DNA of 64,000 bases from CAZICM01 sp964537685 (GTDB lineage: Bacteria > Myxococcota_A > Polyangia > Polyangiales > Polyangiaceae): the NCBI GenBank assembly GCA_964537685.1, contig CAZICM010000016.1, positions 1-64,000 on the forward strand, in the 5' to 3' direction. The notes below the pieces were generated by a model. It ran no database searches. It saw only the letters and a program-made list of their open reading frames with translations, and was not told the origin of the DNA. Within the stretch, counting starts at the first letter, position 1; each line of letters opens with the position of its first letter. Shown here piece by piece: positions 25,707-33,696 of the stretch. The position numbers and the translations under genes are program-made.

Positions 25707-27562
25707 GCGCTGAACCCGCACGCCCTGTGAATCTCCGTTACGCCGCCCGGAGCGAAATGATCTCCGCACCGGCAACGACCAATGTGCGCATGGCCCTCGA
25801 CAGCGGCCGCGGCCCCATCGGCATTCGCGGCCAAGTCCGCGAGCCCGCGCTCTTCCGCGATGCGCTGATGACCGCCGCCGCCATCTTGCAGAGCGATCTC
25901 CGTTACAAGGGAAGAGATCGCACGGCGTATCTCGCCTACCTGATGAAAAAGGGCAAAAAGGCCACCGCGGCGATCTGGGAAGCTCAAAAAGAGTTCCTCG
26001 AAAAATCCCTCAGCGACGACACCAAGCAGAACACCATTCTCGATCCGGTGCTCACGGTTCATCCCGATGAAGTTTCGCTCGAAGTGTTCTCGCGCGATGA
26101 AAGCGCATATGCGCGCCTGGCCTTCTCCAACGAACTGTTTGCAGCCCGTCAAGCCGCGCATGGAACTTCGTTCGCCGATTTCTCTTCCTTGCTGATCGAT
26201 CAAGTCGATCGCCTGCGCCCCTACACGGCCGTCGATATCGACGCGGGCATCGACCTCCAAACCAAGGGTGCCGCGGAAGAACGCTCCCTCGCCGTCCCCT
26301 ACACCTACTTGCGCGGCTTTTTACAGGTGCAGTCCGCGGCCACGCTCCCCGCCGTCACCTGCCACCTGTCCCCCATCGATCTGTACAACGCCCTCTTCGT
26401 GCTCCGCACCCGCAAGGCCAAGCAATCACCGCGCGGCCTTCGTTTTGAGCTCGTTCCCGGCCAGCGCCCCAGGCTCATTTTAGAGCCTTGGGAAATCGTT
26501 CTCGAATGCCACGGCCCCGTCTTTTCGGGCACGGCCCGCGTCGTCCGCACCTTTGGGCGCCAGCGCCTTCTCGCGCTCGCCCGGCTTCTTCCCCATGTGC
26601 GCGGCGTTAAAGTTCAGTTGCGCGGCCCCGGCCTTCCTGTCTTCTGGGTCTTCGATCTCGGCAAAGCCACGCTCACCACGGCCCTCACAGGATGGACCGA
26701 AAGCAGTTGGGCAAGCTCCGCATCCTTCGATGCGCTCATGCCCAGCTTCCAGAGCGAAGAACAGCGCACCCAGCAGGAAACCCTCCACAACCTCATCCTC
26801 GGCCTTCTCAATCAGCGCGGCCCGATGTCGCTCGCCGATCTCGCCGCCGCCACCCAAAGCAAAAACGAATCCGTCCGCGCCGCCGTCCAGCTCGCCTGCA
26901 TCCGCGGCCGCGCCCTCTACGACGTGGCCCGCGAAGTCGTGCGTCCCCGCGAACTCTTCGCCGACTCCATCGACGAACAGCTCATCCGCTACGGTTCACC
27001 CCGCGAAGCCAAGGCCCACCGCTTGCTCGGCGCCGGAGGAGCCCAGGGCACCGGCGACATCAAACTCGTCAAGATTCATGAAATCGCCGGCGAGGGTGTC
27101 GAGATTCACGGCGAGATCATCGACAAAGAAGCGCACCGCGATTTCCCGCCCCGCTTCATGATGGATCTCGAGGGCCGCGTCACCGACGCCTGGTGCACCT
27201 GCCCCACCTTCCGCCGCAGCGGCCTGCGCGAAGGCCCCTGCGAACACATGATCGCCCTTCGCATCGCCTACGCGCGCAAACGCGCCGAAGAAGACGCACT
27301 CCGCCAGACCGCCGAAGGCCGAAAGTTGATCCGCGCCGAGACAAGAACCTATGTTCGCCGCGAGCCCTCGGGAGCAGAAACCGTGTATCGTGTCTCGCTC
27401 GATGATCGCGTCGTGCATTTGCAGTGGGGACTGCGCACAAAAGAGCCGCGCTTTCAGAGGCTCTGGTTCGATACCGATCGCGAAGCGCGCGACGCTTACT
27501 TCGCCCGTCTGGAATCGCTTGCGGGCGATGGGTTCGTCGATGCCGATTCGGCATCCGCATAG
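25703..27562 (+). CDS. SWIM zinc-finger protein with C-terminal WGR-like domain
   Basis: A 619-aa protein. The SWIM finger is CTCPTF...GPCEHMIALR (CxC...CxH, about residues 498-516), a zinc motif that binds DNA or protein. Before it, a winged-helix-like segment (MSLADLAAATQSKNESVRAAVQLACIRGRALYD, described by position about 375-405) is plausible. After it, residues about 550-612 (VVHLQWGLR..., then FDTDREARDAYFARL) resemble a degenerate WGR domain, my own reading. Start ATG 25703 overlaps the stop of the WD40-HEAT gene by 4 nt, so expression is coupled. The gene ends 90 nt before the first retron RNA. In related clusters SWIM proteins go with MoxR ATPases and VWA proteins, which are absent here. 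Confidence 0.9.
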   Translation: MSAEPARPVNLRYAARSEMISAPATTNVRMALDSGRGPIGIRGQVREPALFRDALMTAAAILQSDLRYKGRDRTAYLAYLMKKGKKATAAIWEAQKEFLEKSLSDDTKQNTILDPVLTVHPDEVSLEVFSRDESAYARLAFSNELFAARQAAHGTSFADFSSLLIDQVDRLRPYTAVDIDAGIDLQTKGAAEERSLAVPYTYLRGFLQVQSAATLPAVTCHLSPIDLYNALFVLRTRKAKQSPRGLRFELVPGQRPRLILEPWEIVLECHGPVFSGTARVVRTFGRQRLLALARLLPHVRGVKVQLRGPGLPVFWVFDLGKATLTTALTGWTESSWASSASFDALMPSFQSEEQRTQQETLHNLILGLLNQRGPMSLADLAAATQSKNESVRAAVQLACIRGRALYDVAREVVRPRELFADSIDEQLIRYGSPREAKAHRLLGAGGAQGTGDIKLVKIHEIAGEGVEIHGEIIDKEAHRDFPPRFMMDLEGRVTDAWCTCPTFRRSGLREGPCEHMIALRIAYARKRAEEDALRQTAEGRKLIRAETRTYVRREPSGAETVYRVSLDDRVVHLQWGLRTKEPRFQRLWFDTDREARDAYFARLESLAGDGFVDADSASA

Positions 27563-27652
27563 GGTTTTGTTAACGCTCGAAGGCAATACAATAGGAGGTT
27601 TTTGTAATTCGAAAAAAATGAACTGTTGATCAATAGATTGCAACAGATCAAG

Positions 27653-27920
27653 CCGTCAGGAGAGGTCTTAAGCGCACCAGCCTCCGCGCCTTGAGCGCAG
27701 GAGCGGCGCAGCGCCGTTCTGGAGGAACCGCCAGACATTCTCCGCAAGGTAGCCTGTTCTTGGTTCTCTTCGCGCACCGGTCATCCCTAGCGCGGGGAGA
27801 GCTGAGACAACGACCCGACGGCCGTTTCTCCCCGCGCTAGGGATGACCGGTGCGCGGAGAACCGGTGAGGCTACCGTGCCCCATGGTTGAAGGTGATGCG
27901 TTTAAGGCCTCTCTTGACCG
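27653..27920 (+). ncRNA. retron msr-msd RNA, copy 1 (upstream of RT)
   Basis: Non-coding RNA gene of a retron, 268 nt between its end repeats. The a1 segment (27653-27676) is complementary to a2 (27897-27920) over 24 positions, counting G-U pairs. Candidate branch guanosines lie in AGC at 27671-27673 or 27679-27681. The msr part shows small hairpins GCGC-cttga-GCGC (27686-27698) and CGGCGC-a-GCGCCG (27704-27716), plus TCTGG/CCAGA (27718-27735). The msd is a 128-nt hairpin bounded by GGTAGCCT (27748) and AGGCTACC (27875), with a perfect 30-bp distal stem (27771-27800 with 27827-27856) and a 26-nt loop. Layout and position upstream of the RT gene match Mx162-type retrons. Confidence 0.93.
27771..27856 (+). 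repeat. msd distal stem-loop of copy 1
   Basis: Inverted repeat with 30 nt on each arm, perfectly complementary, around a 26-nt loop (27801-27826). On the cDNA strand this becomes the long msDNA hairpin. Compare the stem at 29735-29820: 12 of the 30 paired columns differ, all by compensating changes. Confidence 0.95.
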
Positions 27921-27986
27921 CTTGAACGATTGAATGACGTTTTGAAGTTTTTAGAAGGCCGGGGTTTTCGACAGAGGATCAATCTC

Positions 27987-29432
27987 GTGACCGCAAAAAT
28001 CGACACTTCCGTCCGAGCTCAGCCACCTGTTTCGCAGCCTGTGGCGACAGCACCCGTTCACACATCAGCGCTGAGCCCCGAGGAGCGCGCGCGCCGCACC
28101 GAAGAGCGCCTCCTTCGCTGGAAGTCCATACAAGAAGCGGGCGGCATCGATGCTTGGGTATCCGCGCAGCTTTCCTCCAAAGGACTGCTTGTCACGGGCG
28201 ATCCATCCTCCATGTCCGACAAAGAGCGCTCTCAATACAAAGAGCGCAAAAAGGCTGAAGCCAAGGAAAAGCGCCTCCTTCGCCAGAAGGCGTGGGAAGC
28301 GTATTTCGCCACGCACATCAGCCATCTTGGCCAAGGCATTCACTGGGAAGACAAAAGCGACGCCGACAAATTCGACATCGCCAATCGCGAAGACCGCGCC
28401 AAAACCCTTGGAATACCGGCCATTGCGAATGCCGACGATTTAGCCAAAGCCCTTGCCGTTCCCATCGCGCGGCTCCGCTGGCTCGCATTTCACCGCGACG
28501 TTGACACCAACACGCATTATCGCCAGTGGCAGATCCCCAAGCGCGACGGCTCCATGCGCACCATCACCTCGCCCAAGCGCGATTTAAAACGCATACAGCG
28601 CTGGGCCCTGCGCAACATCTTCGATCATCTACCCGTACACGGAGCGGCCCACGGCTTTTTAGCCGCGCGCTCCATCGTCACCAACGCACAGGCTCACGCG
28701 GGCGCCGACGTCGTCATCAAAGTCGACATCAAAGACTTCTTTCCCACCGTCACATGGCGGCGCGTACGCGGCATGCTTCGCAAAGCGGGCCTCGCCGAAG
28801 GCCCTGCGACCCTCATCGCGCTCCTATCCACCGAATCACCGCGCGACGTCGTTCAATTCCGCGGCAAGACCCTCTACGTCGCATCGGGCCCGCGCGTACT
28901 TCCCCAAGGCGCGCCCACATCACCGGCCATCACCAACGCCATCTGCCTTCGCCTCGACCGCCGCATGTCGGGCCTCTCGCGCAAACTCGGCTTCCGCTAC
29001 ACCCGCTACGCCGACGACCTCACCTTTTCCTGGTGCACCCCGCTGAAGAGCAAAGAGAGCACCGACCTGTGCGAACGCGACCGAGCCCCGATTGGCGCGC
29101 TCATCAAAGGCATCAAACAAATTCTCATCGGCGAAGGATTTGCGATTCATCCCTCGAAGACCGTGGTGATGCGCAAAGGCAGCCGCCAAAAAGTCACGGG
29201 CCTTGTCATCAACCAAGCCGGCGAAAGCATCCCGGCGGTGCGCGTACCCCGCGAAACCCTGCGCAAACTGCGGGCAGCGATAAAAAATCGCGAACTGGGC
29301 CGCCCCGGAAAAGGCGAGACACTTTTACAGTTGAAAGGCATGGCCGCATTTGTTCATATGGCCGACCCAACACGCGGGCGGGCATTTTTGGAGCGCATCG
29401 CTGCTTTAGAAAATGCATCTCCCAAAACGTGA
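27987..29432 (+). CDS. retron reverse transcriptase, Mx162 type
   Basis: A 481-aa RT that makes msDNA from the msr-msd RNA. GTG 27987 (VTAKIDTSVRAQPP) follows AGAGGA by 8 nt and matches the start I recall for the 485-aa Mx162 enzyme; a TTG at 27930 would abut the a2 repeat. An N-terminal helical region (about 1-160) is typical of the myxobacterial clade. RT motifs are IPKRDGSMRTITSP, the retron NAxxH motif as NAQAH (about 233-237), VDIKDFFPTV, LPQGAPTSPAITN (about 305-317), catalytic YADDLTFSW (about 341-349) and the retron VTG motif in KVTGLVIN (about 402-409). All three catalytic Asp are present, so it should be active. msr-msd genes lie on both sides. Confidence 0.97.
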   Translation: MTAKIDTSVRAQPPVSQPVATAPVHTSALSPEERARRTEERLLRWKSIQEAGGIDAWVSAQLSSKGLLVTGDPSSMSDKERSQYKERKKAEAKEKRLLRQKAWEAYFATHISHLGQGIHWEDKSDADKFDIANREDRAKTLGIPAIANADDLAKALAVPIARLRWLAFHRDVDTNTHYRQWQIPKRDGSMRTITSPKRDLKRIQRWALRNIFDHLPVHGAAHGFLAARSIVTNAQAHAGADVVIKVDIKDFFPTVTWRRVRGMLRKAGLAEGPATLIALLSTESPRDVVQFRGKTLYVASGPRVLPQGAPTSPAITNAICLRLDRRMSGLSRKLGFRYTRYADDLTFSWCTPLKSKESTDLCERDRAPIGALIKGIKQILIGEGFAIHPSKTVVMRKGSRQKVTGLVINQAGESIPAVRVPRETLRKLRAAIKNRELGRPGKGETLLQLKGMAAFVHMADPTRGRAFLERIAALENASPKT

Positions 29433-29615
29433 TGGGCGTGATTCATTTGCCGATCGAATTGAATTTTGATTGAATGGGCAGGCAATAAAACAGAATTAAA
29501 ATAGGAGGACATCGAAAAGAACAAACATATCCGGGTATAAAAATTGAATAGTGATGGTATCTAAATTGTTTGAATTGATTGAATAGAGATAGAAACAGAT
29601 ACCACACTGGATCAA

Positions 29616-29885
29616 GTTGCCAGGAGAGGTTCCGAGCGCACCAGCCTCCGCGCCTTGAGCGCAGGAGCGGCGCAGCGCCGTTCTGGAGGAGCCGCTAGAC
29701 ATTCTCCGCAAGGTAGCCTGTTCTTGGTTCTCTTCGCCGATAGAGCCCTACGCGCGCGGGGAGAGCTGAGACAACGACCCGACTGCCGTTTCTCCCCGCG
29801 CGCGTAGGGCTCTATCGGCGGAGAACCGGTGAGGCTACCGTGCCCCATGGTTGAAGGTGATGCGTTCGGGACTTCTCTTGGCGTC
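29616..29885 (+). ncRNA. retron msr-msd RNA, copy 2 (downstream of RT)
   Basis: A second complete msr-msd gene in the same orientation, 184 nt after the RT stop. The a1 (29616-29640) pairs with a2 (29861-29885) over about 24 of 25 positions with G-U pairs. The msr differs from copy 1 by only two substitutions over 96 nt, one converting a C-G to a U-G pair in the TCTGG hairpin. The msd hairpin is again 128 nt (29712-29839), with a perfect 30-bp distal stem (29735-29764 with 29791-29820) and a 26-nt loop with one change. No RT gene follows it, so it must use the single RT upstream or be silent. The upstream 180 nt are AT-rich (TATAAA, TTGAAT) and could hold its own promoter. Confidence 0.92.
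29735..29820 (+). repeat. msd distal stem-loop of copy 2
   Basis: Inverted repeat with two perfectly complementary 30-nt arms around a 26-nt loop (29765-29790). The loop is the same as in copy 1 except for one G-to-T change, while the stem sequence is different at 12 pairs. Confidence 0.95.
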
Positions 29886-30059
29886 TTGATGGTTTTTTTG
29901 GAATTGAGCGGGATTAAAGCCGGATTTAAACGAGATTTAAACCGGATGTAAACGACCCTAAAATGGCTGCGCGGCGGGGGCGAGTTGAGCGCGGTTGCTG
30001 TGGAAGTGAATCGTTATGGGGGTTACCTGCGCAATTAGCAGACGACGGAACATGCCAAA

Positions 30060-30875
30060 ATGACCAGAACGACCTGCTTTGACGCATTTGAGCAATGTGT
30101 CCATGCCGTACAAGCGGGGGAACTTATCGAGTCCGTCAGCGCAAAGGACAAGGAATTTCACTTTCAGGACTGGTTTCAAAAGCGCTTGCGGAAGTTGCCC
30201 ATTCATTTCGAGGGTTCGGGGCGCAACACATACCCCGACTTTTCGCTCGTCGAGTGCGCCGAAGGTTATGAAATCAAGGGTCTTGCATGGCCCGGACGAG
30301 AGCGCGACTACGATTCAAACAGTCAGGTTCCGGCCGGCCATCATAATGGCCGACAGATCTTCTATGTTTTCGGGCGCTACCCTGCCGATCTATCGACTTA
30401 TGAGGATCTCGGCAACGGTCGCAGGCAATACCCCGTTGTCGACCTTGTGATGTGCCACGGTGATTTCCTGAATGCGGATCACAACTATGTCCACAAGAAC
30501 AAAAGCGTGAAAGGTTTCGGTACCTACGGTGACATCATGATCCGTGATCGGAAGATGTACGTGGCGCCCACGCCTTTCGCCCTCACCGAAGGCACGACGG
30601 GCTTGATGACCATTATTGTTCCCGAAGCGTTCACTGCTCCAGATCGCTTTCAGGCAGTCGGAGGGCTGGTGCGCGTCGAGGCCGCTGAACTGGTTGTTGG
30701 CTACACTTTTGACCTGCGTACAAACGAACTGCGCTCCGAGCGCATCCCCAACCCAAGTGCTGGTACGGAGCATCGTTTTACTGCCTATCGGCTCAAGACG
30801 CAGGCATCTAAGCTGGTTTCGATGGTGGACCGGCCGGGATCCGTTCGGGACGCTACCGGGGATAGTGACGAGTGA
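30060..30875 (+). CDS. probable type II restriction endonuclease (PD-(D/E)xK)
   Basis: A 271-aa protein with a likely PD-(D/E)xK core: a helix with SAKDKEFHFQDWFQKRL, then TYPDFSLVECAEGYEIKG (Pro-Asp at 59-60, Glu71-x-Lys73). QIFYVFGRYP follows as a core strand. The gene overlaps the following DNA methyltransferase by GTGA, the standard arrangement of a restriction-modification pair, and this context is the main reason for the call. I do not recognise the specificity. It lies 175 nt after the second retron RNA and may belong to the same defence island. The alternative is a non-cutting accessory protein. Confidence 0.75.
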   Translation: MTRTTCFDAFEQCVHAVQAGELIESVSAKDKEFHFQDWFQKRLRKLPIHFEGSGRNTYPDFSLVECAEGYEIKGLAWPGRERDYDSNSQVPAGHHNGRQIFYVFGRYPADLSTYEDLGNGRRQYPVVDLVMCHGDFLNADHNYVHKNKSVKGFGTYGDIMIRDRKMYVAPTPFALTEGTTGLMTIIVPEAFTAPDRFQAVGGLVRVEAAELVVGYTFDLRTNELRSERIPNPSAGTEHRFTAYRLKTQASKLVSMVDRPGSVRDATGDSDE

Positions 30876-33010
30876 ACACCGTCACCGACACATTTACTGT
30901 CGTCGCAAAATACCCCACCACCGCACTTGAGGGCGAATTCCCCATCGTCCAGGTAAGCGAGCTGGGTGAACAAGAAAGCTGGCGCAAGGAGATCAATCGC
31001 CCAATCTACCATATCCACAAGTGGTGGGCGACACGCCTCGGCTCAGTTTTCCGAGCGATCACGCTCGGGGCACTAAGTCCCCCAAATACCAACATTTGGG
31101 CCAGGTTCTATGAATGTCACGACTTCACCGGAAAGATTGTGCTGGATCCCTTCATGGGCAGCGGCACTACACTGGGTGAAGCCCTGAAGCTGGGCGCCAA
31201 GGCTATTGGCAACGACATTAACCCAATCAGCACATTTCTCGTGCGACAGGCATTCACCCGCGTTCCAGAAAACGCGCTCCGGGCCGCGTTTGCGCGGTTG
31301 GAGGCGACAGTCGCGCCAGCCATTCGGCACTACTACCAGACACGGGACCCGAAAACAGGCCATCTGATACCTGTACTCTATTTCTTCTGGTGCAAAACGG
31401 TGACAACGCCGTCAGGCGAGCTTATCCCCTTGCTCTCCCGCTATGTATTCGCCCAGGATGCCTATCCGAAGAAGAAACCGCTGGCCCAAATCGTCTGCCC
31501 GTCTTGCTGGCGCCTAATCCAGGACCGATACGACTCAATCGCAGTTTCATGCTCCCATTGCGCTCATCGCTTCAATCCCCAAGAGGGGCCGGCAGAAAGC
31601 CAGCACGTTCGCACTTCCGCCGGAGACCGCTACCGAATTAGAGATCTCTTGCCCCCGGACGGCTCACCGCCTCGCAATCGGCTTTATGCCATGATGGCCC
31701 TGCGCGAGGATGGCGAGAAGGTTTATCTCGCGCCACAACCAGAAGATCTCGCACTCTTTGCAGAGGCTGAGACACGCCTCAAAACGGAAAACCTCCCCCT
31801 TCCCACACTAGCCGTCCGGCCTGGTCACAACACCGACCAAGCCCGTGGCTACAACTATCTCCACTGGCGCGACTTCTTCAATCCCCGTCAGCTCTTATGC
31901 CTCGGAATGCTGCTGCGGGCCATCCTCGAAATCGAAGACGAAGCCGTGCAGGAGCACATGCTCTGCCTTTTTTCCAGTACCCTCGAGTTTAATAACCTGT
32001 TTTGCAGCTTCAAAGGCGAGGGAACCGGTGCCGTCCGTCATATGTTCTCGAACCACATCCTAAAGCCCGAGCGCACCCCGCTTGAAAACTCCGTGTGGGG
32101 TACACCTAAAAGCAGCGGCACCTTCAGCACCTTATTTGAATCTCGGTTGCTCCCGGCAAAGCGCTACCTCGATACACCCTTCGAATTGGAATTTGAGCGC
32201 AACCTCATGGGTGAGAAATGCGGCACCCACAAGTTTGTGGCAAGCGCACCCCTTAACATTGCACGGGTTGCCACCTGGGAAGATTTTCTCGCGCGGGATC
32301 GGGCCGTCATGATCCTCAATGGCGACAGTGCACACATCCCAGTGCCTGATGCGTCGGTCGATGCGATTGTTACCGATCCGCCTTACTTCGACTTCGTACA
32401 CTACAGCGAACTAAGCGATTTTTTCTTTGCTTGGCTCTCCCCCGTTCTCGCGAAGCGCTATTCATGGATGAATCGCCTCAACTCCTCGGATACAGGAGAA
32501 GTTCAGCACAAAGACCCACGCGCGTTCGCACAACAGCTTTCCCGCGTCTTTACCGAGTGCCAGCGGATTCTCAAAAACGAAGGTGTACTTGCCTTCAGCT
32601 TCCACCATTCAAGAGCAGACGGGTGGGCGGCCATACATCAAGCTATCACAAACACCGGGTTTATTGTGGTTGCGGCTCATCCCGTTCACGCTGAACTAAG
32701 GGGCGCGAGTCCCAAGACCGCCACCAAAAATCCAATCAGCATGGATGCCATCTTGGTTTGTAGGAAATGCCCCATCATGGAGCAATGCCTCAGCGAGACC
32801 ACCGCAATCGACGAAGCAGAAAAGCTGACAAACCATCTTCAATCAAATGGGTACCGGGTTTCGACATCCGATCGCTTTGTTGTACTTGCATCGCAGATGC
32901 TCATTCCGCTTTCCAGGCAAAAGCTGGACTTCGAATCGGTATGCAGGGTGATCCAAAGAGCCGCCGAAACCATCGTCCCGGTAGATGTTCAGGAAGCCAC
33001 GCGCCTCTAA
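30872..33010 (+). CDS. adenine-type DNA methyltransferase with zinc ribbon (COG1743-like)
   Basis: A 712-aa methyltransferase. The N-terminal IHKWWATRLGSVFRAI and SAM-binding motif I DPFMGSGTT (residues 92-100) come first. A zinc ribbon CPSCWRL...CSHCAHRF (about 209-233) follows, and the catalytic motif IV DPPYFDFVHYSEL lies about residues 503-515. NDINPIS after motif I binds the SAM ribose. This architecture matches adenine-specific methylases with a Zn ribbon. The GTG start overlaps the stop of the endonuclease gene, so the enzyme probably protects the site cut by that nuclease. The C-terminal 80 residues (with CRKCPIMEQC) may bind another zinc or set specificity. Recognition sequence unknown. 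Confidence 0.9.
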   Translation: MNTVTDTFTVVAKYPTTALEGEFPIVQVSELGEQESWRKEINRPIYHIHKWWATRLGSVFRAITLGALSPPNTNIWARFYECHDFTGKIVLDPFMGSGTTLGEALKLGAKAIGNDINPISTFLVRQAFTRVPENALRAAFARLEATVAPAIRHYYQTRDPKTGHLIPVLYFFWCKTVTTPSGELIPLLSRYVFAQDAYPKKKPLAQIVCPSCWRLIQDRYDSIAVSCSHCAHRFNPQEGPAESQHVRTSAGDRYRIRDLLPPDGSPPRNRLYAMMALREDGEKVYLAPQPEDLALFAEAETRLKTENLPLPTLAVRPGHNTDQARGYNYLHWRDFFNPRQLLCLGMLLRAILEIEDEAVQEHMLCLFSSTLEFNNLFCSFKGEGTGAVRHMFSNHILKPERTPLENSVWGTPKSSGTFSTLFESRLLPAKRYLDTPFELEFERNLMGEKCGTHKFVASAPLNIARVATWEDFLARDRAVMILNGDSAHIPVPDASVDAIVTDPPYFDFVHYSELSDFFFAWLSPVLAKRYSWMNRLNSSDTGEVQHKDPRAFAQQLSRVFTECQRILKNEGVLAFSFHHSRADGWAAIHQAITNTGFIVVAAHPVHAELRGASPKTATKNPISMDAILVCRKCPIMEQCLSETTAIDEAEKLTNHLQSNGYRVSTSDRFVVLASQMLIPLSRQKLDFESVCRVIQRAAETIVPVDVQEATRL

Positions 33011-33130
33011 TTTAGGCTCCACAATCTTCTCCACTTCTTTGCATTTGCCAATCCTATCATAATTAGGGCTGTCACCCCTGAATTGACGAAGCTCCAACAC
33101 CAGCTTTGCCTCCCATTTAATGTCGTGCAT
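32843..33130 (-). pseudogene. possible gene remnant antisense to the methyltransferase end
   Basis: A 95-codon frame begins at ATG 33130 after a purine-rich stretch (GGGGAAAGGGGGGAG) and reads MHDIKWEAKLVLELRQFRG, a protein-like charged sequence for about 45 residues. It then runs antisense into the 3' end of the methyltransferase, where the sequence no longer looks like a conserved protein. It could be the 5' end of an older gene cut off when the restriction-modification genes arrived, or a chance frame. Low confidence. Confidence 0.25.
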
Positions 33131-33696
33131 CTCTCGGCCCCCATCTCCCCCCTTTCCCCTATTTAAATTCTATCAAAATGCAACATCATCCCTTCCAATT
33201 AAACTCATCGCCCCCACCGTCTCCAACACCTCCCAGCCTCCCCCTCCATTGCCCCAATAAGCCTCCCGTTTTTCTATGCAATGGATATACAACAACTTAG
33301 GATGCGCGTGTGTCCTATCGATCTGTTGATATTGGCGTTTATAGATAGTCATATCAATGGGATCGAGGTTCCTCCAGACCCCCACCAAAACCGCCCCCGC
33401 CGATCTCCATCGACATCAATCCATGCCCGTGTTAGGCACGCCCCGCTCGCAAGGCCAAAAGCCCTTTCCGGCAACACCATGCCGCTTTTCTGGCCCTGCG
33501 GGCGCGAGGCTGTGCTGAAGCGTCAGCGTTCAGGCCGAGCGTCTTTTTAAGGTCCTGCTTCTCTTTTCCGAAGCCCTTCAAAGCACGCTTCCTTCATAAC
33601 GCGGGCGGCCAACCCCTCGGAACCTTCGATCTCCCAAGCGCGCAATCGTGCGCGCGCGCTCAGGGGGCTCGAGTTTGCAGGAGGCACACCGACATT
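33011..33696. other. 686-bp gene-poor stretch between methyltransferase and pyrophosphatase
   Basis: Contains pyrimidine-rich tracts around 33138-33160 and 33220-33250, several short unconvincing frames, and the putative remnant above. The last 30 nt hold AGGAGG near 33680, a distant ribosome site for hppA. I see no RNA gene or strong terminator. The lower GC and short broken frames fit the edge of an inserted segment. Confidence 0.5.

Noticed and set aside
27496..27777. A minus-strand frame over the first msr
   Set aside because: It reads antisense through the retron RNA hairpins. Its similarity to a frame at 29496-29848 only reflects the repeated RNA gene.
28526..29473. A 315-aa Arg/His-rich frame in the RT region
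   Set aside because: It overlaps the RT in another frame and has the composition of a shadow.
27771..29820. Long inverted repeats as transposon ends or REP sequences
   Set aside because: Each is an internal hairpin of an msr-msd unit with a1/a2 repeats and an adjacent retron RT. No transposase and no target duplication are seen.
33173..33388. 71-aa minus-strand frame in the gap before hppA
   Set aside because: No ribosome site, no family and a low-complexity context.
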